This document shows, one piece after another, positions 31,704-43,278 of a stretch of DNA of 64,000 bases. The stretch is from positions 1,550,001-1,614,000 of the forward strand of contig CP103032.1 in the NCBI GenBank assembly GCA_024752435.1, written 5' to 3'. The position numbers and the translations under genes are program-made. How positions within the stretch are numbered: position 1 is the stretch's first letter; each line of letters opens with the position of its first letter. The notes beneath the pieces were generated by a model, which was given only the letters and a program-made list of their open reading frames with translations, was not told the DNA's origin and searched no databases. Origin of the DNA: Allantophomopsis cytisporea. Lineage: Eukaryota > Ascomycota > Leotiomycetes > Phacidiales > Phacidiaceae.

Positions 31704-33716
31704 CTTGAGAGATGGAGAAGAGCAGATGAAGATGGGAGTGGAGAGGTAGTGGTTGATGAGCGGGAGATTCTTGACCTGAGATGAGGTCTTTCCCGAGAGA
31801 GCGAAATCGACAAGTCGGTTGTGAAAATGGGGCTAACCGAGTTAGGAGTGCATCTAAGTACTTGTCGACTGGACACGAATTCAAGAGCCACAACTGGAAT
31901 GGACTATAAATGCTTTCTTCCAATTCTATATATGATTCATAGATTCTTTATCTTGCTATATACAATTGGTATATCTAATCGTCTTTGTCTCAAGAGAATC
32001 TCAACGTATTGAGCTTCGGACAGGGTTTCAGAGCTCTCTTAGTCATGTGACCCCGATTTCTCCCGAGTTCGGTGCTTCTTCGCAGCTTTCGCGCGCCATC
32101 ATCTGCGTGGCGACGTCGATGCGCTTCTCCTGACTAACCAAAGACCACAACATCAAAGGCTGCGTTCTTTTACCAGTATGACAATAGAATCATTCTCTGG
32201 GTTGCTGATTGCTAAGGATCCTATGATGATTTATTCGAAGTCAAGTATGATCTCATTTTCTGGCTAGGAATAAAGTAAGAGTAAAGATAGTTATACAGCT
32301 CCAGGTGTGAAAGATTGCAACGACTACAACTAGTGTCAACAATTTCTGATATACTCAAAGTGTTGGTCTTGTAGAATGCTGCTTGAACTTGGATATATCA
32401 GGTACAATTGTAATTTTGACCGGAGATCAGATGAATACTCTGAGTGTGAAAGCAGATTATATTGTCTTTTGTTAGTATACTACTTGCCCTTATTTTATAA
32501 AAAGACGACATGAAGATTGGGTTTATATACTTCTCGATGGATTGAGAGTTCGGAAAGAAGAAATGGTTCAAGGTGTTGTGTAGCATTTAATTCGTCTTCC
32601 TGATCAAATCTCTGACTCTTCAAAATCACAGCCTCATGAGCCTTTAATCTCTTGATATTGAAACTCCTCTTGCTTGTACAAATTGAAGCTATGCACTGTA
32701 AAACTGACTCGTGTACTGTCTGTTTATTGTATCTCTACTTAGCTTTATATGGTCAAGATATACCCAATCACAGGGAGTAGAGAAAGTCATGTCTAAGCTA
32801 CTCTTAGTACTCATATTGGCTATAAGGCACAGAAACCATGCAATATAAAGTAGGATAAAATCACAGCCTATCCTCATAAATTCGGTTGTCCTTAACCACC
32901 TGAAGTAAAAATCCTGCGATGACAATTCATCTTGATGGGTTAATCTTACGCTAAAAGAAGATAGACTAAATTTATTATTACCAGAATAGGAATGATAACT
33001 CCGAACGAAAAAACAACTGAATTGTTTAGGTCAGAAAGAAGATCAAATATCATATAGGAAATATATTTTTCCGTACACATACCACTCTACGGTAGGTGAC
33101 TTTGTCTACCATCCACCTAATAGTACACATAGCCCTCGTGGAGAAGCAATTGTAAGTCATTACCGCATCCTGAAATCTCTGTATTTTGCTTGTTCGATGC
33201 ATAAGGTCCCTTTTCATTTCTTGCTATACCAGCGGCTTCATTTGTCAACATTTATTCATCCACGTCAAACAGAAAGCTTACCATGTTGAGTATCACCAAA
33301 TACAAACAACAACCACATATCATAGCCATCATCAAAACTCTGCTAAGAAAATAGGTAAGATGTTCAGCTACTATTGAAAACAATACGATTCTGGCCCAGA
33401 AGAGGCCAAGCAAGACAAGCCGCAAATTCCGTATCCACAGAAGCAATGGCGTTTCAATATGAGTGGAATGCAATCAAAGAATGTATCCTGAGTTAGAAGA
33501 TTGAGCGACTTGTAGTCGTTCAAATCCTCTAAGCAAGACGAAGCTGAATGTTCGACCTTACCTCTAACAATTGGGCATTGTCATACACAGCATACAGATT
33601 ACGTCATACATATAGATAACTATTTGAAAGCTCTCGTTATTATACAGCACCTAGCAAGCTGCAGCTACCGTACACCACCACACTAGACTTCTTGGCCCGT
33701 GAATTGAGAGCAACAT
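31704..33716. other. 2-kb AT-rich spacer upstream of ATP2
   Basis: The first few hundred bases hold the ATP2 promoter and leader. Beyond about 32.2 kb the sequence is AT-rich with only short frames on both strands. A tRNA-like B-box at about 33519 did not fold. No repeat was recognised. Confidence 0.35.
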
Positions 33717-34058
33717 CTAGGCTGATGAAATAACAGCGGAGAGGACGAGACCAATAGCGAAGAAGAATTGATACTGGCGCAGGTGAAGAATCCATCAAAA
33801 AGTAGACAAGTCACCTTAAAGCCCCCAAACACGAGTCGCTAACAATCGTTAGTTGATGACGAATATAAGGACCGATGGAAGTGGATTCGAGATGCGTTGA
33901 CAGATATGATGGTTGAAATATATGCCAATTTCAAACCAAACGTCCAGAGATTGAAGGTTATGTATCAAGATGAGAACGAGACCCACGAGAGGAACAGCGG
34001 CGGCAGCGGGAAAAAACAATGAATAGGGTATAACCAGCGGCTTGCTATACTTCGCCAT
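33717..34058 (-). CDS. Candidate tiny membrane protein (tentative spliced model)
   Basis: An ATG at 34058 opens with MAKYSKPLVIPYSLFFPAAA, a hydrophobic segment typical of very small membrane proteins. Downstream a second hydrophobic stretch (YQFFFAIGLVLSAVISSA, then TAG) ends at 33717. A model with exons 34058-33987, 33838-33815 and 33773-33717 gives 50 aa. Intron 1 has a good GTGGGT donor and a CTAAC-N5-AG acceptor region. Intron 2 would be only 41 bp without a clear branch site, which is weak. Without splicing the first frame runs to 69 aa. I do not recognise the family; two hydrophobic segments would fit a small organelle-membrane subunit. Confidence 0.3.
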
Positions 34059-34297
34059 TAGAAAAACTACTAGTAAGGACCTCCAATGAACTCAGTTGTT
34101 GATAGTCGCCAGTTTGTCGAGAGCAACTACTTGGTTAGTGTGAAGATATCAAGAAGGACAAAGATTGTTGGTACATTTACAATTATAAGTAAATCTTGAC
34201 AGTGTCAAGCCCGAAAAAAACCATCAAACTCATAAAAATAGAATGATCTAACTCCGCACACAGCTACATACAATGCATGGCAGCTACAAGATTACAA

Positions 34298-36127
34298 TTA
34301 CATGCCGGACTTTGCCTGCTCCCTGAATTCCTCAAAGTTATGCGCCTCAGCATTTTCAGCAGCAAGAGCGTCCTCCTTCTCTTTCTCCCACTCTTCTTCC
34401 TCCTGCGCAATAAGGGAATGGAATCGATGCGCCTGGCCCCGTGCCAGCATTACTGGTGCACTTTTCATCTTCGCCACGTCTTTGGTAATGAGCACATGCT
34501 TGACACTGCTTCCCGGGCCATGATACATGGCATAGAATGTCACATTCTCCATGACCTTTCGCAGACCTCGAGCTCCCGTTCCCATCTTCACCGCTTGTTC
34601 GGCTATGGCGCGCAATGCGGGTGATGTGAAACGGAGTTCAATACCGTAGGTCTGGAAGAGTGCGATGAATTGTTGAACGAGACTGTTACGTGGTTCGGTA
34701 AGCACTCGCACGAGAGCCTCGAGATCAAGCTTCGATAACGCTGTTGTAATGGGGATACGACCAATGAGTTCTGGGATCATGCCATATTTCTGTAGATCGG
34801 CTGGTTCGACAAGATCCAATGGATTGTATATCTCAGAACTTGGATCTGCGGACCAGAATGGCATATGCTTTTTGAACAGCTCAGGATCTGGCTTCTCGAC
34901 TACATCATTTCCTGTTAACGAAGGGGCACGAACAGGTGCGCCAAACCCTAGACTTCCTTTCGCAACCCGATCCATCACCATCTTCTGAAGATTGACGAAG
35001 GCTCCCGTACAAATAAACAAGATGTTGTCTGTGCGAATGTTGTATGTCTCGGTTTTCGGCTGGTTCCCTGTAGCTGATGATAGACCACTCCCCATACCAA
35101 AGCCTCCAGCGCTTCCTTTCGAGGACTGTTTATCGGCTTTGGCTGTAATCTGGATGGTAGTGCCTTCGATCAACTTCAGCAACGCTTGTTGTACACCCTC
35201 CCCTGAGACATCCTTTCCATGAGAAACTTTTGAAGTCGCTATCTTATCAAATTCATCCAAGCAAATAATGCCGTTCTCCGTTCGCGCCACATCATAATCC
35301 GAAGCCGCAAATAGTCTTTGTACACAAAGGTCCGCATCCTCTCCAATGTATCCAGCTTGTGTGAATGGTGTACAGTCGGACATGCTGAATGGTACGTCGA
35401 GTACTCTAGCAAGAGTTCTGGATGAGAAATGTTAACAACTTTTGACGACTCAAGCGATATACATTATCGGCACTTACTTCACCATCAACGTCTTTCCCAC
35501 ACCACTAGGTCCAAGCATGAGGATATTCGACTTCTCGATTGTGCTGGGCGATGATTCATCGAGTAATGCAGCATGTAATCGGGACTCTGGAGATTCTTCT
35601 TCTGGGAGTGCCTTCATGTTCACTGTCGGAACCTGTCCAGGATACTCAGCTGGAAACACTGCTTAGCAATCGTATGATTTGTAGGGTTATATTATACACC
35701 TACATTCAACAGGATGTGTTTCAAACATCATCCTCCTATCGGCCTTTGCCAATCGCTCCTGCTCCTCTTCATGTTGTCTTTGCAACTCTTGTATTCGTTG
35801 ATAGTGATTGTATACAGCGACACTGAGAACCTTCTTGGGCCTTTCTTGCCCTACCACGAACTTATCAAGATGCTCTTTCAACAATTTTGGTGTCACACGA
35901 GGAGCACCAGTCTTCGCCGAAGCGGCCAGAGGCCCTCGTGTAGGTTGATCGGGTTCGTAGCTTCCAGTGAAAGGTTGACCTTGGAAATCGGATCGGCGAA
36001 ACTCTGAGCCAGAGGCGGCCTTCGCGGATGATGATAGGAAGCTACATCGGACGTTGTAGAGGGAAAGCCTTGGACGATGAGCAAACCTAGGTGTAGCGAT
36101 CTTCGAAGATGTCGTGACGATCAGCAT
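34298..36127 (-). CDS. mcx1: Mitochondrial ClpX-like AAA+ unfoldase
   Basis: ATP-dependent protein unfoldase of the mitochondrial matrix; the yeast homologue Mcx1 has roles including activation of heme synthesis. Exons 36127-35704, 35658-35478 and 35417-34298 give 574 aa. An in-frame ATG at 36226 would add 33 residues. The Met at 36127 starts a good presequence (MLIVTTSSKIATPRFAHRPR) and is preferred. Features are PKLLKEHLDKFVVGQ, which begins the ClpX AAA module, Walker A GPSGVGKT (191-198), CTPFTQAGYIGEDAD, Walker B ICLDEFDKIA (Asp256-Glu257), the sensor segment FICTGAFVNL, ELIGRIPI, and the C-terminal GARGLRKVMENV. The N-terminal zinc-binding domain of bacterial ClpX is absent, as in fungal Mcx1. 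It is divergent from GBE1 across about 660 bp. Confidence 0.94.
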
Positions 36128-36785
36128 TGCTGCTCTCAAAACGATGCAGCATTGGACGGCGCCGCCTCCAAATGCTTGATTGATTGCGATGTTTATGGTG
36201 ACGATTGATAAGGGCGGCTTCAGCACGGATGCGTCACTTATGGTACAGTAGCTTGAGGCGGGGCCTATTCCCCAGACCCCAAAAGCTTCCTCCGAAGGGT
36301 CGGAGCTCGCTGTGACAGTCGCTTAGTTTGTGGAGACTGGGGGATCAACATATTTGAACAGCTATTGAAATTCCACAAATATCTTTATGAAAGTCGGTGT
36401 GAGGTCTAGAAATGCATGAGTTGAAAATGTGGGAAAGATGCTGAAATTTTTGGGAATATTTGAGGAATTTCTCAGATGAATTTTTCGCTCAATTGCTCGC
36501 ATAGGCTCTTTGTCTTGCTTCCGTTGAAAACGCCTAAATAGCAGGGATCACACGTCATTCTACCTCACTGGGCTTCTCCAACAAATCCACTTCCCCATTG
36601 AAATCAGGACATACTTCGAAGACCCCAGCTTTATAAGTTTCGCTCGATTTCCTCAAAAAAGTACATCACGAACTGAAGCTTCGGCAGATATTCATATACC
36701 TCATAGCAAGAAACTCGTCAATCAATTCTCAGAGATTAATTTGAGCTTAGAGCTCCCCACCACAGCTTCCCCACATTCGCCCATA
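36128..36785. promoter_or_regulatory. Divergent promoter region of MCX1 and GBE1
   Basis: About 660 bp between divergent starts. The part at 36570-36780 is rich in C/T tracts and AG-ending pyrimidine stretches, as expected for the GBE1 5' leader. No specific binding site is claimed. Confidence 0.45.
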
Positions 36786-39194
36786 ATGAATGTCACAGCT
36801 GAGTCGGTGAACTCGATCATGTCGGACGCTCCAAAGGGTGTTCCCAATGATGGCACCGGTAATTATTCTTGTATACCTGATTTGTTCATCATAGCAGCTA
36901 ATCATTTGACTAGGCGTCGTTCTACAAGACCCATGGCTGGAACCATTCAAAGCAGTACTCAAACATCGATACGACAAAGCACAGGACTGGATTGCAGGAA
37001 TAAACAAGAATGAGGGTGGACTTGAAAAGTTTAGCAGAGTCAGTGTACCATACCAAAGATCATAAGCAGACACTAATGATCAGGAAAGGGCTTTGAGAAG
37101 TTTGGCTTCAATGTTGACAAATATAACAACATTACCTACCGAGAGTGGGCGCCTAATGCTACGAAAGCGTTCCTCATCGGTGATTACAGTACTTTTCATT
37201 TTTGTGTGCAATGCCATTTACTGGTACACTAACTTTCTGCAGACGATTGGAATCGCGAGTCGCATGAAATGAAGAAAGACGCCTTCGGTGTTTTCGAGAT
37301 CGTAGTACCAGCGAAAGATGGAAAGCCAGCTATTGAGCATAATTCCAAGATCAAGGTAGAAATAGTCCAGACCAATGTCAAAGTACCTTACTAATCGTTC
37401 TTATCGCAGATCTCCATGATTACACCTTCCGGCGAACGCATTGAACGTATTCCAGCATGGATCAAATATGTCACCCAAGACCTGTCTATATCACCGGTAT
37501 ACGAAGGCCGCTTCTGGAACCCTCCTGAGTCTGAGCGATATGTATTCAAGAATACACGCCCGAAAAAGCCTTTGAGCGCCCGTGTATACGAAGCTCACGT
37601 TGGAATTGCATCGCCGGAGCTGCGCGTCTCTACATACAAAGAGTTCACCAAGAACATGCTCCCAAGAATAAAATACTTGGGTTATAATGTGATTCAACTT
37701 ATGGCCATCATGGAGCATGCATACTATGCCAGTTTTGGCTACCAAATCAACAGCTTCTTTGCACCGAGTAGTCGATTTGGATCACCTGAGGATCTGAAAG
37801 AACTCATTGACACTGCCCACGGTATGGGTATCGTAGTTCTTCTCGATGTTGTCCATAGTCATGCGTCGAAGAATGTTCTCGATGGGTTGAACGAGTTTGA
37901 TGGGTCCGATCATCTGTACTTCCACGAGGGTGTCAAGGGTCGACACGAGTTATGGGACAGTAGGCTTTTCAATTATGGAAGCCATGAGGTGTTAAGATTT
38001 CTTTTGAGCAATTTGCGTTACTGGATGGACGAATTCAACTTCGACGGATTTAGGTTTGATGGCGTTACAAGCATGCTTTATACCCACCATGGCATTGGGA
38101 CTGGTTTCTCTGGTGGCTACCATGAATACTTTGGAGAGGGAGTTGATGAGGACGGTGTGGTTTACCTAATGCTCGCAAATGAGATGTTACATGGTCTCTA
38201 TCCGGAATCCATAACAATCGCTGAGGATGTATCGGGTATGCCAGCTCTGTGCGTACCACTTTCTCTTGGGGGTGTCGGATTCGATTATCGTCTAGCAATG
38301 GCAATCCCTGACATGTGGATCAAGATTTTGAAGGAGCAAAAGGACATAGAATGGGACATGGCAAACATCTGCCATACATTAACGAACCGACGACATGGCG
38401 AGAAGACGATTGCCTACGCGGAGAGTCACGACCAAGCGTGAGTATAGTCTTGTTTTTGATGGTTCATAACTGACAATGATGTAGTTTAGTTGGTGACAAG
38501 ACATTGATGATGCACTTGTGCGATGCCGAGATGTATACACACATGTCGACTCTCTCAGAGATGACTCCAACAATCGAGCGCGGCCTCTCTTTACACAAGA
38601 TGATCCGCTTGATCACTCATGCTCTTGGGGGTGAAGGCTATCTTAACTTCGAAGGGAATGAATTCGGTCATCCTGAGTGGCTTGATTTCCCAAGAGATGG
38701 AAACAGCAACAGTTTCTGGTACGCTCGTCGTCAGTTCAATCTGCCAGATGATCCCCTCCTCCGATACAAGTTCCTCAACGAATTCGATGCTCAAATGCAA
38801 AAGACAGAGGAGAAGTACGGATGGTTGCATGCTCCACAGGCGTACATTAGTTTGAAGAACGAGCTAGACAAGGTCGTTGTATTTGAGCGTGCCGGTCTAG
38901 TCTTCGTCTTTAATTTCCACCCCACTGAGAGCTTTGTCGATTACCGCATTGGTATTGAAACTGCTGGAACATATAGAGTCGTATTGCAAACGGATTCGAA
39001 AGAAGTCGGAGGCTTCAATCGCATTGACGCATCGACGAGATTCTTCACAACACCATTTGTCTGGAACGACAGGAAGAATTTTACACAGGTGTACATTCCG
39101 ACCAGAACTGCTTTAGTAAGTTGTCTTCAAGTCTCGTGACTACGCTTTACTAACCACATTTGTAAAGGTCCTTGCGTTGGAGGACACGATCTGA
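36786..39194 (+). CDS. gbe1: 1,4-alpha-glucan (glycogen) branching enzyme
   Basis: Glycoside hydrolase family 13 enzyme that makes the alpha-1,6 branches of glycogen in the cytosol. The protein is 698 aa from seven exons: 36786-36858, 36914-37038, 37089-37188, 37243-37355, 37410-38437, 38485-39115 and 39168-39194. The third exon uses the acceptor GAAAG, giving FSRGFEKFGF; the nearer CAG would break the frame. A CBM48-type N-domain (YREWAPNATKAFLIGDYNDW) is followed by the catalytic barrel with VVLLDVVHSH, DGFRFDGVTSM (nucleophile Asp354), TIAEDVSGMP (acid Glu409) and ESHDQA (His477-Asp478). The C-terminal beta domain ends in the tiny last exon, VLALEDTI. All catalytic residues are intact and length matches fungal branching enzymes (about 690). 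Confidence 0.96.
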
Positions 39195-40368
39195 TGGAGT
39201 ATGGTTCCGACCTTGTATTATGTTGCACGACATTCGCAGGTCTGACGCTTGGCTTGCGCCGCATATAGCTTATTTTAAGAGCAAGAGCGCCTGCATTTTT
39301 CTTAATTCATCCAAATGCCTGTTATGAATTGATGTCTAGGAATAATCTATTCCCTTGCTTTCAATGATCTTGATGCCTCTAATTCTCCTTAAACCGTACA
39401 AGATATAGAACTCTCTATCCTTACTTGTGATTGATGAGTCGCCTAAATTTGCTTCCATAAGGTATCGACATGTACTGCTTTTGACGACTTTACAAATTCC
39501 AATTGCAGCTCTCATATCCCACCATTGTTGGTTGTGACTATGAAAGATCCGGGACGTATACTCGAACTCGAACACATATATTGTACCGTAGATGCTTACT
39601 TCACATCTGATAGCCACTTCATATATATCCATCTCACATTGCTCAAGGATCATGCGGTGCTGCGTAGTTTGAGTCCGGCAAGTAAAATAAATTGGGGATA
39701 CAAACTCCAGCAATCTAATCAAACCTGCTGCCATCTGTACTTTGTATGCCATCAATCTTCGTTGTGTTTAGTGCATATTGTAAGCTGCTCTAGGGTCTTG
39801 AATCCTTTTGAGGTTGAGCTTTATTCATGTGGTTTAGACATAATTGCTGTTGCTTCGGTCGTATATTGGTCTGTTATGCGTGTTCGACGATGATTGACTT
39901 GGCAGGATCTACTGAGTGAAGAGGCTTCAAGGGTCATAGACCTCGTCTTCTCCTGCTACGATAATATCCAGAAACCCCGCCGGTATGTGTATTCCGAGTG
40001 TAACTACAATCTCAGGACTTCAATACGAACCAAAATACACAAGACTTTGTTTGCAGGGCTCCCCAATAACACTCACGCATTAGCGATAGATATGTTTTGA
40101 TTATAAATCCATTCATTGAAGTGATCAGCTGATTCGCTATGAAGCCGCTATGTACTTGTAAGAGCCCATCAAGGTAGAAACAAAAACAGTTAAAAATCCC
40201 ACTGGGCATTCGTGGGGGGGTATGTGATATATGCCCAAGCAATACAAATCAGATCGCAATAAAACACGCTCCAAGATATGGGTATTGAAGATCTCAGAAA
40301 CTTGTTGAAGGAAAAGAAAAGATATAATCAATGCACAGCCAGCTTGACCCTCACCCATAATATGGTTA
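39195..40368. other. Convergent spacer between GBE1 and the coiled-coil gene
   Basis: About 1.2 kb between the 3' ends of two convergent genes. Frames of 139 codons (minus, 39336-39755) and 122 codons (plus, 39525-39893) overlap each other and carry no motif, so neither was called. Confidence 0.4.
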
Positions 40369-43278
40369 TCAGTCGCTTCCATCGTCAGTATCATCCCTCC
40401 AGAGCATCGATTGCTTCTTCTTTTTCCTACTTGCTGACTCTCCGTTGCTGGTAGGTGCAGCGCGTTTGTTACTAGATGGGTCGGTGACTTCTCCTGCAGG
40501 TCGAGAGGATGTGCTGGGAGTTACAAGAGGAGGAACAGTTCTAGTCTGCTCTCTTGTAATGTTGCGTGCTATGGAATTACCCGCTTTGAGCTCTCTCACG
40601 TCTTCGCGAACCTGAACGAAGTCGGATGACATGTCCTCAATCTGCAAGTCGAAGTGCTTGATCTGGTCATTAAGTGTCTTATCCAGGTCCCGAACTCTCT
40701 GCTGAATTTCATTCTGCGATGCCTTTATATCTTGAATAGTGCTTGGAATCACAGTCATGGTAGCCAGCGTCGCAATCGTATCGTTTTTAAATTTCATGAT
40801 TTCATCGAGAGGAACAGAACCCAGTTTGTTATCGAATTTTTCTGTGAGATGGGTTTTTAATGCTGTGACGTCTTCCTCTAAAGAAACGTATTGTGCTTGA
40901 AAATTTCCAAGGTCAAAGGTCAGCCTCTCTTGATATTCACGTAGAGACTTCTCTAGGTCCACGACTCGCATGGAAGTATCATGGTTTCGGTTAGCGATTC
41001 GTTCGACCCGATTAAGATCGGCATTTAGCTTCGCCATTTCGTTCGATGCGTTGCGAACTTCCGGGTACATATTGTGTAAGTGATCAACGAGAAATTTGAC
41101 TTGATGGCCAGTGGTAAGATTGTTCATCCGATTTTCCAGATTATTGCATCCGATCACCACACCAGCCGTAGTGTCTTTGAGGTAGTTTACATCATGCCTT
41201 AGTTCTGCAATTGTGTTTTCGAAAGGCGGTCCTGTGTACTGCCTAGTTGGATTCGCAACCCCATTGGCAACCCCATTTGGAGTTTCATTGGGGGACCATG
41301 GCGACTGGTTGGCATATTGGGGGGTATGTGCCCAGTTTGGCTGGTTCGTAGAGTGCTGAGTAGCTACAGCATGACCATCATTACTTTGTTGTTGATTAGG
41401 GCGTGAGTTGCTGAGTTGCACATTGTTTGAATTTGCAGTCTTTACCTCTTCGATTTGCTTTCGAAGACTGACGAGCTCTTGATCTCGGATCACCTGCTGT
41501 TCTTCGTGAAGTTTAGAGAGTCTTTCTTGAAGATCTTTCAACTTCTGGGCGTGTTCGTCGATCAGATCAATCTTTTCAAGGTAAGGAGCGATAGTGAGAT
41601 CTCTCTCCTCTTGTTCTAGTCGTAGCGAGAATAAACCTCTACTAGTATTGAGACCCTCAAAACATAAGCTGATATGATCAAGATGGATCTGCTGGGGTGT
41701 GTCCATCCACTCATTAACCAACTGCCGAAGCTCTAAGGTCTTCGCTTTCAAGCGATCGAATAATGCTTGCAATGGAGAACCCGGGTTCATATTACATATT
41801 TCGATGACTTTCCCGGCTATGGAGGAGTAGTCGTTCGTGATGATATATTGGAGTTGGGTATCGTATGCACGGAACTGCTTCTGAAGCGCCTGTGTTTCAT
41901 CCACTACCGGCGATGGATTCGTTTGCGGAGTAAGTACAATTCCTTGAGGTTCACGTTGCTCAAGTTTCAAGACCCGTTCCTCGAGTGCTTGATAGTCGTC
42001 CTCTGCTTCAGCTGTATTTCTCGTAACCGTGGCAAAGGTGCTTTCATGCCTTGCAACATCTGTCCGCAGGCTCGAGACGCGGCTTTCAATATCGGTTTCT
42101 AAACGACCAAGTCGGGCCTCGAATCCACTCTCTCCTCGTAATTGACTTGATATATCGTTGGCTTGCTTCGCTGTAGTTTCAAGTTTCTTCTGCATTCCAT
42201 GCAGATCAATGCCCTCACTTCCGCCTTCACTACTGAACTTATCCTCAAGAAACTGCAACCTCTGAACTGCTGATTGAAGCTCCTTCTGAAAAGCGTCGGT
42301 TTTGGCCTGGATCATGTTTGTATCCTTGTTGGAAACTGCTGACCTTTCCTCCAATTTCTTAATTTGAGTATTGATCAAAGTCATTTCATGGCTCAAACTC
42401 TCAAATTCTTTGCTTTCCTTTGATCGATCCTCTTGTATATTCATTCGATGATCGACTTGCAGCTTGAAACTATGAATGTCACACTTAGCATCATCCAGCT
42501 CTTTCGTGGTTCTTTGCAATTCACTCTCAAGAAATGCGCAGCGTGACTTTAGCTCTGCCATAGCTGGATCGACGCCCAAATTTGAAGGATTTATGCAGGC
42601 AGCCATGTCACCAACCGCCTTTCTCAAGTCCAACTCCAAAGCCGTATGTGCTTTATCAAGCTTGTCGAAATACCCTGTGGCCTTTTGTCGCTCTCGGTTC
42701 TGACTTTCAAAGGTAGCTGGAAAGGTCATATGGAGGTTCGAGCTTTTTTCAAACTCAGCGCACTTGAGCTCTTTCAATCGCCTTGCCTCATCTCTCTGTA
42801 GCTCTAACGAAGAGAACGAGCTCGCGATCTTGGCATATCTCATAAATACATCCATGAAGTTTTTGTTTTGCTCTGCTAACTGGGGTATAACTGCGTCTGT
42901 GATTGCAATGCCATCACTTGCATCAGCTTCCTTCCCCACTTTCATTGAGCTATCTGGACTTCTGCTTCGTTGTCTTGCTGGGGTTCGTGGCCTTGATGGT
43001 GGATTTGGAGGACTGCGACTTCTGTCCCTCGGTGGAGATGACCTTGAGCTTCGTCTTTGGAAGTCACCCTGAGCATCACGCTGACGTGGAGGTAGGTCTC
43101 TTGACGATTTGTTCCTCATATACTCCCTGGCTTCCTTCTCGCGCTCTGCTGCGGTTCGTGGTCGAGGATAAGATGGTCGAGAATCAGGTCGCGACGATCC
43201 CGAACGTGAGCTGTCAGATGGTCGACGTGAGGACATATTGGTAATTGTGTTTGTATCTAAGATGAGGCGATCAGCCAT
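40369..43278 (-). CDS. Large coiled-coil protein with basic ends, unknown function
   Basis: Single-exon frame of 969 aa; no family recognised. The first 120 residues are disordered and rich in Arg, Ser and Pro (RSSRSSPPRDRSRSPPNPPS), resembling an RS-type segment. From about 140 to 450 and again from about 590 to 630 and 700 to 900, heptad-like Leu/Glu/Lys/Gln patterns (LESELQRTTKELDDAK, LQERLSKLHEEQQVIRDQEL) indicate long coiled coils, separated by an Asn/Gln/Pro-rich linker (about 635-690). The C-terminus has KRAAP and a strong basic cluster SRKKKKQS, a probable nuclear localisation signal, and then ends acidic. The start may be the Met at 43278 or the one at 43236 (MSSRRPSD); the bases between them could be a 5'-UTR exon junction. 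A scaffold or chromatin-associated role is possible but unproven. Confidence 0.82.
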   Translation of the reverse strand: MADRLILDTNTITNMSSRRPSDSSRSGSSRPDSRPSYPRPRTAAEREKEAREYMRNKSSRDLPPRQRDAQGDFQRRSSRSSPPRDRSRSPPNPPSRPRTPARQRSRSPDSSMKVGKEADASDGIAITDAVIPQLAEQNKNFMDVFMRYAKIASSFSSLELQRDEARRLKELKCAEFEKSSNLHMTFPATFESQNRERQKATGYFDKLDKAHTALELDLRKAVGDMAACINPSNLGVDPAMAELKSRCAFLESELQRTTKELDDAKCDIHSFKLQVDHRMNIQEDRSKESKEFESLSHEMTLINTQIKKLEERSAVSNKDTNMIQAKTDAFQKELQSAVQRLQFLEDKFSSEGGSEGIDLHGMQKKLETTAKQANDISSQLRGESGFEARLGRLETDIESRVSSLRTDVARHESTFATVTRNTAEAEDDYQALEERVLKLEQREPQGIVLTPQTNPSPVVDETQALQKQFRAYDTQLQYIITNDYSSIAGKVIEICNMNPGSPLQALFDRLKAKTLELRQLVNEWMDTPQQIHLDHISLCFEGLNTSRGLFSLRLEQEERDLTIAPYLEKIDLIDEHAQKLKDLQERLSKLHEEQQVIRDQELVSLRKQIEEVKTANSNNVQLSNSRPNQQQSNDGHAVATQHSTNQPNWAHTPQYANQSPWSPNETPNGVANGVANPTRQYTGPPFENTIAELRHDVNYLKDTTAGVVIGCNNLENRMNNLTTGHQVKFLVDHLHNMYPEVRNASNEMAKLNADLNRVERIANRNHDTSMRVVDLEKSLREYQERLTFDLGNFQAQYVSLEEDVTALKTHLTEKFDNKLGSVPLDEIMKFKNDTIATLATMTVIPSTIQDIKASQNEIQQRVRDLDKTLNDQIKHFDLQIEDMSSDFVQVREDVRELKAGNSIARNITREQTRTVPPLVTPSTSSRPAGEVTDPSSNKRAAPTSNGESASRKKKKQSMLWRDDTDDGSD

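Noticed and set aside
33500..33545. tRNA-like B-box (GTTCAAATCC)
   Set aside because: The flanking bases do not pair as a T-stem, and no matching D-arm or acceptor stem was found.
39336..39893. Overlapping 139-codon (minus) and 122-codon (plus) frames after GBE1
   Set aside because: They overlap each other, neither has a motif, and the site is the 3' flank of two convergent genes.
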